A stretch of 64,000 nt of DNA, taken from contig OX465281.1 of assembly GCA_949987705.1 (NCBI GenBank), forward strand, positions 137,192,876 through 137,256,875, written 5' to 3'. Below the pieces are notes generated by a model. It ran no database searches and was not told the DNA's origin. It saw nothing but the letters and a program-made list of their open reading frames with translations. How positions within the stretch are numbered: position 1 is the stretch's first letter; each line of letters starts with the position of its first letter. The DNA is from Thereva unica (taxonomy: Eukaryota; Arthropoda; Insecta; Diptera; Therevidae). Made by a program: the position numbers and the translations under genes. Below, piece by piece: positions 21,430 to 33,118 of the stretch.

Positions 21430-23080
21430 CGACCCCAAAGACCATTGAGGTTCGATTTTCTTAACGTTTTGAAGGGACTATTTATCTGTTTTCAGCAAAC
21501 GTCTTTTGTTTTTATATTTTAAAAATAAAAGTCTTCAAAGACCTTTATAGAAAAACTGGAAAAATAAAAATCATAAAAATACTTTTATGCAAGACAGAAA
21601 AAAATAAAAGTCTTTTTTAACAGCTATTTTTGATTTTAAAAATAAAAGTCATCTCACAACAGTTTTGAAAGACTTTGCAAATAAAAAACAAAAAGTTTTT
21701 TATGACCTAAAACTTTTTTAGTCAAATATAACTGTTATTTTTTATTTAAAAAATTAAAATTAATTTTAACTATTAAACTTGACTTTTATAATAAAAGTCT
21801 ACAATGTAAAAGTAACCCCACCACCGCGTAGAACTCGCTATTCTGAGTATCCAGTATAAATTTTATGCAGATCAGACAACATTTACTATTTGATTTTTTA
21901 AGTCAAAAATACAATTATAACAGTTATTTACGATCCCTGCTGGAAACACATTATTTTTTTTCTAATGAAAGGGGAACTCTATATTATACACTGAAACAAA
22001 TCTTGATTGTTTTTTGTATTTTTTGAATGATTTTCGAAAGAAATCGAATAGAATCAATTAAAATAATGTTAACTTAGAAATTGCGCCATTGTATTTTCGT
22101 TAACATCCTGTAACAACTTCTTCGCTGTCATATTCTGGTGACCACAGCTCACCGTATAATGCTTGAGTCACATGAGAGTCATTTTAAACGAAAATTTGCT
22201 TAATCCTAATGGTCAAAATGTCGAGATTTCCAAAAAATGCAGCAAGCACATATTGGTTTAGATAACGACGATATCAAGCAAAAAAACATACATGACATTC
22301 AACTTAACCATTTATATTATTGTGGTAATTTATATACCTTTGATATATGCTAATGTTAACTTTTTAGCAATCTTACAAAGCCTTGTATTTTTAGAATGCT
22401 CGTGGATGTAATTTTTTTATTCGAGTAACGTATGTACATACATTCAGGGCTAAAAGTGGGTATACACCGGACATTTCCTACGTCGAAGGTTAGTATTCGA
22501 ATTTTACGGTACAAACTGGCAGTTCACTCGATATATTTTTATTCGTGTAAAAAGTGAATAGCCACCGTTTTCATACAGCGATCTTCTTGAATGTGACTAT
22601 GGTTTGCTTGACAAGTCCGGGGAGTATTCGATAAACGTGTTTAACTGAGTACGTTTTTGCAGTGCGAGCGACGTGTGTACGGTTCTATACTCAATGTACG
22701 CGTCACTATTTATTTGGTAAGATATATGTATCTCGCTAAAACCATGCAGTACAATGCCATATGAACCTAGCCTAGATAATAAAAAATAACAGAAATATTT
22801 TGAAGCAAAAGTAAACCTTGTGTATCAGTTTTTGATTACTATTATAATAACGTTGGAAAATTAGGGGTTTCAAGTAAAAGATGCATTTGAAAAGAAGAAA
22901 GGTCTATAAGATGTAGTCACAGGAAGTCCACAGCTTGCGCAACATTGAATGTGGTAGATGTGAAACCTGGTTAATTGGGATCTCAAGGGACCAAGACATA
23001 TGTACCAATTATTGAGGGTTTCCAATAATCCAGTTTCCAATTAAGCAAGTTTAAAATTATAGTTGTCTCATTTACAGAGG
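21430..23080. other. No gene; degenerate AT-rich repeats then unique-looking sequence
   Basis: From 21515 to 21810 an AATAAAAGTC(T/A) word recurs at irregular spacing in T-rich sequence, suggesting a decayed tandem array. From 21830 to 23080 the composition is less repetitive, including a moderately GC-rich patch at 22600-22710, but I see no open frame with a domain. Promoter-like reading of that patch would be speculation. Confidence 0.35.
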
Positions 23081-23129
23081 CCCCCGCTTACTTGGTATAT
23101 TATTCTTAGTATGTACAGCTCCTAGAGAT

Positions 23130-24130
23130 TTCTTCTGCAAAAAAATGTAGTTTAATGAAATTTGGAATGGTGGGGGTTTAGGAATTGGAGAAAAGGTAAC
23201 GGTTGAGTTCCGGGCCGTACTTCGTGAAAATCACGAGAAAATCCGATTGAAAGAATTTTCCGACGCTTTCCCAACCGTAGCTCGGAAAAACATCGAAATT
23301 GGAAAAATGTTAAGAAAACAAAATTAAAGCTATGAAAATTCTCAGCAAAAACAAAATATATAAGATTTTCCCGGAAAACCTCACGTTTGGTCGGAAAATG
23401 GAGGCTAAAGACAAAAAATATGAAAAATTATTTTGTTTTTATATTGTTTTCTTTATGCAGGGTGTCCCACCTCAAGTTACAAAGTGGCGGGCTGTAGATA
23501 GGCTTTGGATAGACGAACAAAAAATCATATGGGAGGGGGGCAGAAATCGTAACGGTTTGGTCACTAGGGCGTTTTGAAATTTTTTTAATAGAGGTTTACA
23601 TATCACCCTGTATTTTGGTAACCCGATGACCTACTTCCATGAATTAGGTAGCAGTATACGCAGAATACACCCGCCTATCTAAACTGTAAAAGCGAAGGTT
23701 TTACACCACCAACTTCCAGAGTTATGAGTCAAAATATCATTTTTTCACAGAAAAACTATTTCGAATATACATTATATATTAGAAAAATTAACAAAGTTCC
23801 TATATTTATTTCCATTTATTCTTCACCGCTGGATGTCTCGGGGTCTGGTTCACCTCACCGGAGCTGTCCACTTCACCTTCATTTTCTTCTTCTAAGTTCT
23901 CTTCAGGATCATTCATTACGGGGATATTACTGCAGCGATTGCTGTAACAATGAGCACGTACTAAGGTGCATTTCGTGCACCCTTTTATGCACTTGCAGAA
24001 AATTAACTGCAAAAGGTGTTTGGGAGCCGGAGGATCGGTCATTTTTACTGGCGCCAATGTATCTCTTTCTATCCACCCCCAATCCTTAGCGTACATATTA
24101 TGGGACAGCCACTTTTGAACTTGTAAGTAT
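23130..24130 (-). pseudogene. CXC-domain element, third copy (C-terminal coding part plus terminus)
   Basis: On the minus strand 24096-23806 encodes YAKDWGWIERDTLA, the Cys block LLQLIFCKCIKGCTKC, a shortened CYSNRCSNIP segment and the acidic tail EENLEEENEGEVDSSGE. Relative to 1-413 part of the Cys block is missing. Five extra bases (CTCAC) near 23855 shift the end of the protein into a different frame. The non-coding terminus to 23130 is the inverse of 2790-3358. Sequence left of 23130 and right of 24130 is unrelated to the other copies. Confidence 0.6.
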
Positions 24131-24339
24131 GTATACTCGATAGAAATGCTGTCTCGCGGGGTTAGCAGTGGGAGGCAATCTCGCCAAATTGACAGCTTTC
24201 TTCTTTGCTGTTCCCCTTATGAAGCATAAATATCGAAATTCATTTACTGTTTGCTCATTCTTTGGTTCTTTCCGAAGAACTTTGTTAATTTTTCTAATAT
24301 ACTAACTCCTCAATGCAACCTCTAGTAGCTAAAACTTCT

Positions 24340-25190
24340 GGTCCTTGGTAAGATCCATCAAGAAGAATTTCACTACATCCACAACTCCTTCATTCATCCA
24401 CGATGAGAAGGTGATAACAGACAGCATATCCAAGCCGATTTATCAGCATCTTTGTTTGCCTCAAATTCTGCTTTACCCGAAACTGATACGCTACCCCCGG
24501 TTCTCGAGCACAACGCTCATTTAATGGACAGGATTTTCTTCAGGAGTCGCGAGGTGTACAGGTGCCTCAAAGAGCTCGATGCTAACAAATCCACTGGATC
24601 CGATAATATACCCCCTATCGTCTTAAAACAATTCGCCCCACCTTGGCTAAACCTCTGCGCAAAATTTTTGTCCTATCATGTCCCTCCGGAGTTTACCAAA
24701 ATATTAAAATCATTCTAGAGTGGGAAAGCAAGAATCGTGTCGAATTCAACCCCACCAAAACCAAGTACTGTGTTATTTCAAAAAAAGTTCAACACCTCTA
24801 TATCCATGACAGTGGGTGAAGTCGAACTTATGGCCGAGTCATCCTTACACATCTTACGCGTCACATTAGCCTTGCGATGGAATGACATATTCCAAATCGC
24901 CAAACAAGCTTCCCAGTGCTTAGGATTTCTTTCTGGCCATCAGCCCGTGCTGTTATTTATAAATCGACCTTTTCTCGAATACAACTCCCTCGTTTGAGGC
25001 GGCGCTTCGGTAACCACCCTGGCATGGTTAGATAAGGTGCAACAAAGGGCACTGAAATTAATTATTGATGATGACACCGTCTGCTCCACAATCGACTCCT
25101 TGAGCCACAGTAGGAATGTAGCAGCACTGACAAAATTTTATCGCTATTATGATAGTAACTGTTCCTTCGAAATAAACGCTTTCCCGGTAC
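24340..25190 (+). pseudogene. Decayed relative of the 48-kb LINE reverse transcriptase
   Basis: The frame starting near 24380 reads ADLSASLFASNSALPETD and then FRSREVYRCLKELDANKSTG, the region upstream of the RT core. Near 24715 it jumps by a deletion of roughly 230 codons into a segment matching residues 190 onward of the LINE at 48083-49372 (RWNDIFQIAKQASQCLGFL, then SHSRNVAALTKFYRYY). The catalytic core is gone and several stops and frameshifts are present. The order and wording of shared motifs indicate the same family. Confidence 0.7.
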
Positions 25191-25660
25191 CTTCATAACA
25201 GTATATAGTAAAATAATAATAAATGTATATAATAGTCAATGTAATAATATGGCCACTACATTGTGAAAAACTTTGTTAGTGGCCTAACAGGCCTCTACAA
25301 CCCTGCCCCCCCAAACACCAATCTAACTACCGTTAGGTTCGTTGAACTGAGGTTCGGGCAGAGGAAGGCTTTGAGGTTCTTTTTAACCACAATACAGGAA
25401 CTTGTCTTGCCTTGTTCCGAGCGGTGGAAAAATGTGTTGCATTTAGTGTCCGACTGCCTTTTTATGATCCGTCCTCATACCCAGGGCTCTCGTATCAAGA
25501 CGACTAAAGGAGGAAAATCTGGAAGTTGTTTATGGCTTTTTTCGAGTGTTGGAGGTAGATCTGAACGATCTCAAGTATATTCCGATGACCCCTGAGCGCC
25601 GTCCTCGGCGCCCTTCTGCAAACCCCAACCCTCTACCAGTTCATCGACATTCGGAGACAC
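25191..25660. other. Unassigned sequence with one open frame
   Basis: A 110-codon frame at 25263-25595 reads as ordinary protein in places (NTNLTTVRFVELRFGQRKAL) but has no family I recognise. The sequence resumes after the MITE at 26142, so it predates that insertion. Confidence 0.3.
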
Positions 25661-25663
25661 CTG

Positions 25664-26138
25664 GAGCGCGTTCAAAAACCTTACTATAGTAAACCACGAG
25701 GTAAGCTGTGGTTATGCTACATCACTTCACTTAACCACGAAAGTTTATGTTTAACCATGGAGGTTTTTGAACGCACCGTGGTTAACTACGTGGTAAAGAA
25801 AATTTAAATTTTTTTCCATAAAATAGTGTCGGCTATTTGCCTCAATTATTTCCAATAATTATTTATGTATTTAAAATAATCTCACAAATCCCACTTTGAT
25901 TTGTTCATTATTAACATTAAAACAAATGTCAACAAATTGTTTTTATTCTTCTTCTTCTTAACTATCGCTAACCATGCTCCCGAGCATGGTTAAAATTTAA
26001 CTACATCATGGTTAACCACGAGAGTTTTTGAACGCCAAAAAGTTATGCTCGTGGTAATGTTGTAGTTAACCACGGAGTTTTTGAACGACAAAAGTTTATT
26101 AACCATGGTTAACCATAGTAACGTTTTCGAACGCGCTC
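25664..26138. mobile_element. GAGCGCGTTC(A/G)AAAAC MITE with CTG duplication (PIF/Harbinger-like)
   Basis: The left end GAGCGCGTTCAAAAAC and right end (complement GAGCGCGTTCGAAAAC) are inverted. CTG is duplicated at 25661-25663 and 26139-26141. The interior is full of GGTTAACCACG and GTTTTTGAACG words in both orientations. A 3-bp duplication is typical of PIF/Harbinger, though TWA is the usual target, so the assignment is tentative. 475 bp, non-coding. Confidence 0.65.
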
Positions 26139-26344
26139 CTGCTCTGCGGCAGGCTTTTGAAAATTAGTTGGTTTTCATTCTCCTCCAATACCTCGAGGGA
26201 CTTCTTGTTGATAAGGAAAAAGAATGAACTGCTAATTTTCAGCGCTTCCTGTACTGTGATGATCACCTAGTCATCCATAGGAATCGTCGGATTTTGTGTC
26301 TGGAGACACTGGATAAGCTTTGCAGGTTTCAGATTTGTTTTTAA

Positions 26345-27235
26345 ACTCTTTTATTTAACTTCAATCCTGACTGATCAAATCTTTGAAATTAAATTTGACC
26401 CACTTCCCGGTTTCGGATAGAGCTGAAATTTTGCATACACGTTTAGTTTGGATGACAATGCAATCTGGCCATTTTGTAAAAATATCAAGATGGCGGTTCC
26501 AAAATGGCGGCCGATTTTTGAAATTGTGCTCCGCGGCCCTCTGACATGGGTATCAAATGAAAGGATATGACAGGTAGAACACAATTAGCTATGTGGCGTC
26601 ATTCCAAATTCGAAATGGCGGCCAACACTAAATTGCGGAAAGCTTATAATAGACTAAAAAGTAGAAAATATATCCGATCAACTTCCAATTTTGCACACAC
26701 TCGTAGTTCAGGTGATAATTAATGTGTATGAATGATGAGATGAATAATTGAGTTAAGGGTGAATTGAAAATAAAAAAGCAATACACGTTACAAAAAATCA
26801 CAAACAAACACAGAGATGCAGCTATCAACTAAATTCAACTACTCAAATACTGAACTCATGTCCGTATGCATAATTTCAACTCAACCCAGGTAGCAGAGCT
26901 GAGTCGAGTTCAGTCAACCTTAACCCATCGACTCCCGTTTACATTTAGTTAGACTTGGGTTCAACTTGAGTTCAATTCATCATGTATAAGTACTAAATGC
27001 AATCTGACCTTTTTGTAAAAAATCAAGAATACGGTTCCGAGATGGCGGCCGTTTTTGCAATTATGTTCCACCGAGCCCACGACATGGGTATCAAATGAAT
27101 ACAGTAAACTGTGTGACGTAATTTTAAATCTAATAGAATTGCCATCATAAAATGGCGGAATACATATAATAAACTAAAAAGTAGAAAATAAAATAAATGG
27201 TTAAACAATTTTTTTTTTTTAAAAATTAACTTTTT
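26345..27235. repeat. ATGGCGGC-containing repeat in two partial direct copies
   Basis: Block one (about 26440-26665) and block two (about 26995-27190) share, in order, ATGCAATCTG, a CAAGATGGCGGTTCC-like word, ATGGCGGCCG, GACATGGGTATCAAATGA and AATA(G/A)ACTAAAAAGTAGAAAAT. The spacer between contains an unrelated stretch with GAGTTCAGTC and ACTTGAGTTCAA words (26860-26960). No coding sequence seen. Confidence 0.55.
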
Positions 27236-27237
27236 TT

Positions 27238-27694
27238 AATTAACTAAAAAATGTACTGGAAAGTAAAAAATATAAAATATTTAAAAGAAAGCGTGAAATT
27301 TCAATTTTAATGAAAAAGTTAATTAAAAGAATGGCGCATTTTTCATCAAAAAAATTTTGTTAGAATTTTCTTCAAAGTGAATTGAGCAAAACAACAAGTT
27401 TAAATTAATTTTTTTTACTACACGTTATAAATTAATACATAAAATCTTAAATATATTGAAAAATAAAACAAAATTAAAAAAGATGATTTTATAAAAAAAA
27501 ATGTGAATTTGAAATTAACAAAGCAAAAAATTGAGGGTTATTGTAAATCTCACGCGATTTACAGTTATATTTTCAATTTTTGATGAAAAATGCTCCATTC
27601 TTTTAATTAACTTTTTCATTAAAATTGAAATTTCACGCTTTCTTTTAAATATTTTATATTTTTTACTTTTCAGTACATTTTTTAGTTAATTTCT
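27238..27694. repeat. AT-rich foldback with ~115-bp arms
   Basis: AATTAACTAAAAAATGTACT at the left is inverted at the right end. The arms run through GAAAGCGTGAAATTTCAA and TTTTCATCA to a central spacer of about 220 bp. The RTE-like element lies immediately to the right. Superfamily unknown. Confidence 0.6.
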
Positions 27695-27709
27695 TGGTTT
27701 GAGATACTC

Positions 27710-30700
27710 ATTTTTTTAATTTAATCAACTCAACTTCTTCTTTCTTTCTTCTTTGTGCCCCTTTAATCCCTCATGGGACATAGGGCGGAAACAGTTGCCC
27801 TCCAGCGGACTCTGTTTTGCGCGACAGCTCTCAGCTCTGACCAGGATCTCCCAGTTGTTGCGGCCTCTGCTAGTAGGGTCCTCCTCCACGTTGTTCTAGG
27901 TCTTCCAACTCGACGGGATCCTTGCGGGTTCCAGTCAAGGGCCTGTTTGGCTAGGTTTTCGTTATCGCGTCGCAATGTGTGGCCAACCCAATTCCATTTC
28001 CTTCGCCTGATTTGGTCGTCTATCCTTTCTTGGCCGGCACGGCGCCATAGCTCTTCATTTGAAATTCTATCTGGCCAGCGGATTTTTAGGATACGACGCA
28101 GGCATCTGTTGATGAAGACTTGTAGGCGCCCTGTGATGAATTGGGTGACTTTCCATGTTTCGCAACCGTACAAAAGAACTGCCTTAACGTTGGAGTTGAA
28201 CAGCCGCAATTTGGTGTTAGTTGAGATCTCCGTTGATCTCCATATGCGGAACAGGCATGCATATGCGCCTCGTGCTTTATTTATTCTGGAACTGACGTCT
28301 TCTTCTGTACCGCCATTTTCGGTAATAATGCTACCGAGGTACCAGAATTTATCTACCAGTTCCACGTCACGGTTATTCAGCGCAGTTCGTTCAAGTGTGT
28401 TTGCATTTATCCGCATTTCCTTGGTTTTGTTCGGATTTAGCCTTAAGCCTGCTAGACTACTTTCTGTTGCCAAATTGTTTAACATGTTTTTTAGCTCCTG
28501 ATGTCTGTGGGCCAGCAAACAGATATCATCCGCGTAGTCGAGGTCCTTAAGGCGGTCTAGCAAACCCCATTGTATGCCGCCTGTTCTATTATCTAGAGCG
28601 TCGACAAGGATGTCATTTATTACTATAAGAAATAGTAATGGCGAAAGTAGACATCCTTGTCGTACTCCTGAATTCACCTCGAAGCTGTCGGATAATTTTC
28701 CATTATGGAGAACTCTGCATTTGGAATTGTTGTAAAGGGCTTTTATCAATTCTATTATTTTATCAGGCAGTCCACGTCGCCGTAATGCCTGCCATATAAA
28801 GCTCCTATTAACCGAGTCGAACGCTTTCTCATAATCTACGAAAGCTAGGTAAAGGGGGGATCGGAATTCAGTAGACTGCTCCACTATGATTCTCAAGGTG
28901 TTAATATGGTCTATACATGAGCGGCCCTTCCTGAATCCGGCCTGCTGCCTTCTAAGCGTTCGGTCTACTGCCTCTCTTATCCTTGATAATATAACGTGGG
29001 ACAAGATTTTACCCACAGTAGATAATAGACAGATGCCTCTCCAGTTGTCGCATATTGTTAGGTCCCCCTTTTTGGGTATTTTGACTATGATACCTTCCGT
29101 CCAATCCTCCGGAAAGGTACAGGTGTTCCATGCTATTTCCAGGATTGGCTGAAGCACATCTGCTATGAGGCTTGAATCGGCTTTCAACAATTCTGCCGGG
29201 ATGCCATCTTTTCCAGCTGCTTTACCATTGGCCATCGCATGAATTGCGGTTACTATTTCCGTCTTGGATGGGGCCCGGGTGTTGATTCTTATCGGCTGTG
29301 CATTGTTGCTGTTTTCCTGAGGTTCCTGTGCAAGTGAACCATTCAGGGCGGCGAAGAAGTAATCTCTCCATCTTTGGAGTTGCTCCTCGTCGCTGCACAG
29401 CAGCCTCCCATCCGCACTCTTTACGGCATGCTTTTTAGTAGAGTGCTTTCCCGAGAGCTGTTTAGTAATTTGGTACAGCACTTTACTGTTGCCTGTGTTT
29501 GCCGCGTTTTCCGCTTTTTCTGCGAGCTCATTTATCTGCTGCCTTTTATCACGCCGCACACTTCTCTTTACTTCCCGGTGTAATTGGGAATATTCCCGTT
29601 CAAGTTGGTGACGTCTTTCCGGGTCGCTTGTAGAGTTTACGTTATTTTTGAGGGCCCTCCTGCGTTCTATTTTTTGCCAGGTAGTGTCCGAGATCCAATG
29701 TTGCATGTTTCTCTGGACATAACCGACGCTCGTTTCCGCAGCCGTCAATATAGCGCCCTTTGTTCTACTCCACAGCTCTTCAATATTTGTGTCGTCAGAA
29801 ACGGTTTGCTGGTTTAATATTTGCTGCAGGTTTCCAGCAAATTCTCGCTTTTTAGCGGTCTCCTGCAGAAGGTCAACGTTAAACCGTCTACGGTTTATAA
29901 CATCGCGTTGAACGTTTCTGATTGCAGCGATTCTAAGGCGAATAGTTGCTACTACCAAATGGTGGTCGCTTCCAGTGTCCGCTCCCCTGAAGCTCCTGAC
30001 ATCCTCCAGAATGGTTCTCCATCTGCGGCTGACGGCCACGTGATCTATCTGATTTCTCGTTCTACCATCGGGTGATACCCAGGTCTCTTTGTGTATCTTC
30101 TTGTGGCAAAAGTAAGTTCCACCTACCATTAGTTGATGGGAACTACAAAAGTCAACGAAAAGCTCACCATTGTTATTGGTAACTTGGCTTAGGCCTTGTT
30201 TTCCAATTGTTTGTTCAAGACCGGTGTTGTCGCGGCCGATTTGTGCGTTTAAGTCACCCATTAATACAATGATGTCTCCCCTTGGAATAGAGCGAAAAAC
30301 CTCAGTCAGTCGCATATAGAACTCGTCTTTGATGTCATCTTCTGCGTCTTCAGTTGGAGCATAGCATTGGACTACCGTAGTACTTCTTAGCCTGGTACGC
30401 AGGCGCACGGTAATAATCCTCTCAGAAACTGGTGACCAGCTAATGAGGCTGGACCTGGCTTCTTTGGTGAGTATTACGCCAACGCCACTCCTACGGCTTT
30501 CAGTTTCATTTCTCCCAGAATATAAGAAGGACTCACCATTTGGGCAGATATGTTCCCCCGCATCGGGCCATCTGGTCTCGCTAAGTCCCATGATCTTGAT
30601 TTTATATCGATTCATCTCGTTGAGGACTTCATCCAGCCGTCCCTCAGCAAGCATTGTTCTCACATTCCATGATCCGATTCGTGTCCTTGTTCGAAAAGCA

Positions 30701-31022
30701 AAGGTCGTCGTCGTGTTGTCCATCCGGTTCCGAGGCATTGTTTGCCGATTCGTAGCAATGGTGTTTTTTATGGGAGCGGGTTGCTAACCCTCAGCCCAAC
30801 CGACTTAAAACTCTGTTTTGTGGCGCAGAGAGCTCGCCATTCGCCCGTCTCCCGTTAGCTCCTTCCGAAGAAGTACCCCAGGGGGCACCGCGGGGAGGTG
30901 GGATTAGGACTTGCTAACAGGTCTGCTAGGTGTTTGTATGCAGTGGATCTTCTCGGATTTTTACAGTAGTGACAAATCGGGTGTCACCACCTTCCAAGGT
31001 CTTTGTTAGCCGTTCGCCCCCC
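27710..31022 (-). mobile_element. RTE-like non-LTR retrotransposon, apparently intact
   Basis: About 3.3 kb on the minus strand: a 5' UTR from about 31022 down to 30739, one 991-codon ORF, and a short 3' UTR ending in A-rich TTGATTAAATTAAAAAAATG. The 5' boundary is inferred from the change at CCCCCCAAAAGAATC, and the 3' boundary from the A-rich tail. I found no exact target duplication. The 5' UTR is distinctly GC-rich compared with its flanks. It sits beside sequence rich in TCTTGA words (31040-31437), so it probably inserted into that element. Confidence 0.75.
27763..30738 (-). CDS. Endonuclease-reverse transcriptase of the RTE-like element, intact 991 aa
   Basis: Performs target-primed reverse transcription: the endonuclease nicks target DNA and the RT copies element RNA onto the nick. 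The N-terminal APE-type endonuclease shows GSWNVRTM (N25), LSETRW (E54), GDLNAQIG (161-168), NQIDHV (D232) and GSDHHLV (256-262). The RT holds GKAAGKDGIPAELLK, AFVDYEKAFDS (D635), SGVRQGCLLSPLLF and LDYADDICLLA (YADD at 735-738). A C-terminal W-GH-RR and GRPRTTWRR block is typical of RTE-type proteins. About 1,000 aa is the usual RTE length. No stop or frameshift occurs in 991 codons and all catalytic residues are present, so it is recent and possibly competent. ATG at 30736-30738. The 242-codon frame on the other strand is a shadow. Confidence 0.93.
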   Translation of the reverse strand: MPRNRMDNTTTTFAFRTRTRIGSWNVRTMLAEGRLDEVLNEMNRYKIKIMGLSETRWPDAGEHICPNGESFLYSGRNETESRRSGVGVILTKEARSSLISWSPVSERIITVRLRTRLRSTTVVQCYAPTEDAEDDIKDEFYMRLTEVFRSIPRGDIIVLMGDLNAQIGRDNTGLEQTIGKQGLSQVTNNNGELFVDFCSSHQLMVGGTYFCHKKIHKETWVSPDGRTRNQIDHVAVSRRWRTILEDVRSFRGADTGSDHHLVVATIRLRIAAIRNVQRDVINRRRFNVDLLQETAKKREFAGNLQQILNQQTVSDDTNIEELWSRTKGAILTAAETSVGYVQRNMQHWISDTTWQKIERRRALKNNVNSTSDPERRHQLEREYSQLHREVKRSVRRDKRQQINELAEKAENAANTGNSKVLYQITKQLSGKHSTKKHAVKSADGRLLCSDEEQLQRWRDYFFAALNGSLAQEPQENSNNAQPIRINTRAPSKTEIVTAIHAMANGKAAGKDGIPAELLKADSSLIADVLQPILEIAWNTCTFPEDWTEGIIVKIPKKGDLTICDNWRGICLLSTVGKILSHVILSRIREAVDRTLRRQQAGFRKGRSCIDHINTLRIIVEQSTEFRSPLYLAFVDYEKAFDSVNRSFIWQALRRRGLPDKIIELIKALYNNSKCRVLHNGKLSDSFEVNSGVRQGCLLSPLLFLIVINDILVDALDNRTGGIQWGLLDRLKDLDYADDICLLAHRHQELKNMLNNLATESSLAGLRLNPNKTKEMRINANTLERTALNNRDVELVDKFWYLGSIITENGGTEEDVSSRINKARGAYACLFRIWRSTEISTNTKLRLFNSNVKAVLLYGCETWKVTQFITGRLQVFINRCLRRILKIRWPDRISNEELWRRAGQERIDDQIRRRKWNWVGHTLRRDNENLAKQALDWNPQGSRRVGRPRTTWRRTLLAEAATTGRSWSELRAVAQNRVRWRATVSALCPMRD

Positions 31023-31039
31023 AAAAGAATCAAAGAATA

Positions 31040-31437
31040 TTAAATTCTTGAAGCAAGCAAATTAATTTTCTTGACGGCTGTTTTGACTCATATTTTTTCT
31101 AATGATCATAAAATTAAATACAATATTTCCACGTAATAAAATAGTAATAAATATTCTTGAATTAAAACTTCATCGTGTCTTGATTTAATACAAATTTTGT
31201 TTTGAATAAAAAATATTTAGTTTCTTGAGTAAAATATTAAAAAATCTTATTTCGAAAAAGACATCTTGGTCGAAAAATATAAGTATTGAGCGAAGAAATA
31301 CAATTGCTTGGCTCAAGAATTTCTAGTGTTTTACTCTGACACAGCTTTCTCATGTTAAGACTGAAAAATGTTTCTACTCAAGACAACGAAACGAAGACTA
31401 TGAAATTGCTGGAATCAAGACAATTTTTCTATCAGTG
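31040..31437. mobile_element. TCTTGA-motif element, right end CACTG/TA
   Basis: The right terminus, read inward, is CACTGATAGAAAAATTGTC and is followed by TA (31438-31439). The interior is a loose array of TCTTGA/TCAAGA words at 31043, 31063, 31152, 31177, 31223, 31312, 31380 and 31414 in both orientations, separated by AT-rich spacers. The left end is not visible because the RTE-like element and a foldback interrupt it. Compare the CTAGTA element beginning at 31571. Confidence 0.45.
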
Positions 31438-31877
31438 TAGGTTTCCTCGGGATTTCCGAAGCTGGCATTAGCGTGAGACTCATGACTCATTTGCTTAGGA
31501 AATCCCTTATGGCCTGGTCTTCACATATAATTACCCTGATACCTCTGCTTACCTCCGAGGAGGTCCAGTACACTGTGCATTTTTTTCAACTAGATTCTAG
31601 CAAAATACAACTAGATCGGACGGAACTCCTAGAATTTCTAGTTATGAAAATAAAATCAATAGATTACTAGTTCATACAAAAAACTGTCATGTCACTGTGT
31701 GAATAAGACGTAATCGCCGTGCTCCGTCTTATAGCCGCTTTTTATACAATCATATTATTTTTGAAGATAACATTTTGTGTTGCGTAATTTTATCTAGTTA
31801 TCTAGTTAATAGTTAATATCACTAACACCGATTATCAATTTTTTATTACACTATTTATTCCCGATTAATTAATCACG

Positions 31878-32843
31878 ATGTCAGAAAAATCGAAAACTGT
31901 GGCTGTGAAAGTGTCAAAAAAAACAACTTCGTCACACACTCCTTCCCCCATAATGACCAGAGGGGCTGCGCGTACGACCTCCGACAATGGTCAGGAGGTG
32001 AACTTGGAAGAATTGCTTGCCGCTCTAGAGACACGCATCTCGAAAAAAATTGATGACCTCCTCTCCACCATTAGTAGCACTGATCTGCGAATTACAGATT
32101 TCTGCAATTCAATTAAAAATTTCAGCGATCGCCTCGACACAATCGAGCAGCGTTTAACGGAGGGACTAAAGTCCATCTCCGAGGAAAAAAATAAACAGCT
32201 GGAGGAAGTCAACAAAAAAATCGAGTCTCTACAGGCGAGGATCTCTGTGCTAGAGAAGAAAATAGCATCAACGGATCATACTGATGACCTTCACATTATC
32301 AGCTCCCAGCTGGCTGATAACACACTCCATTTGGATGATATGCAGCGTGCACAGAGGCTTTGCGATGTGATTATCCGGGGAATCCCAAAGAAACCTGATG
32401 ACTCCCCAATGGAAATCGTCACAAATCTGGCATCCATGGTGAATCACCATTTATCAAATTACGTTGATGCCTTCCGAGTTCGATCTCGATCAGGCGCTCA
32501 AACTGGGCCCATTATAGTTAAATTTTCTGGGCAGCGCGAGGCAAAGGCCTTCATGCTCGCATTGAAATCAAAAAACAAAAGGAAATTCCAACTTTGCGAA
32601 CTGGATGGTTTCACAGCTGACACTCCTGTCTATGTTAATGAAAGTCTCTCGCCGACTAATAATAATCTGCTGCGGGAGGCCTTGAAACTTCGCAGGCTAG
32701 GGATACTTCACTCCGTTTCCACCAGGGATGGCCTTGTGAGGATAAAAAAAAAACAAGTGATGGCAGTGTTGTTGTTGTGCGTGATGCTTCTCAGCTGCAA
32801 TGCCCGTCAATCGAGACACTGGAGCAACTTAGTGTAAGCGTCT
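31878..32843 (+). pseudogene. ORF1 of the CR1/Jockey-group LINE (coiled coil plus baculovirus FP-like/RRM-like domain)
   Basis: RNA-binding chaperone-type protein that would coat element RNA. Residues about 40-130 are heptad-rich (EELLAALETRISKKIDDLL, then KQLEEVNKKIESLQARISV), predicting a trimeric or dimeric coiled coil. From about residue 155 the sequence QRLCDVIIRGIPKKPDD through GPIIVKFSGQREAKAFM to VYVNESLSPTNNNLL matches the FP-like/RRM-like ORF1 domain widespread in insect LINEs. A run of ten A at 32743-32752 puts the end into a wrong frame (stop at 32835-32837). The alternative frame gives an acidic ending with TAA at 32841-32843, so one homopolymer slip explains the difference. Confidence 0.8.
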
Positions 32844-33118
32844 AAGGTTCATTGCTTTGTTTTTGTTTTCTTTTTTAAATTTTTTGTTTTTAGTTGTTTC
32901 TTTATTTTTTTTACTGTTTTTTATATTTTTAATTTTAACTTCTAATATTTTATTATTTTTTTTCTTTCAATTTTATCTTTTTTTTTTAATACTCTTTTTT
33001 GTGTTCTACTTCGCTATGTATTCATGTAGTTTTTATTCTAAGACATTTTCTTACTTTATGCTTCTCGTCTCACTTCCGTTTCTTGAGAATTCCCATTGTT
33101 TCGTGGTAATAAGTTTAG

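Noticed and set aside
22600..22720. Host promoter with insect initiator
   Set aside because: A GC-richer patch alone; no downstream gene supports it.
27773..28501. 242-codon plus-strand ORF
   Set aside because: Antisense shadow of the intact RTE-like ORF. Its sequence lacks any domain, while the minus strand shows complete endonuclease and RT motifs.
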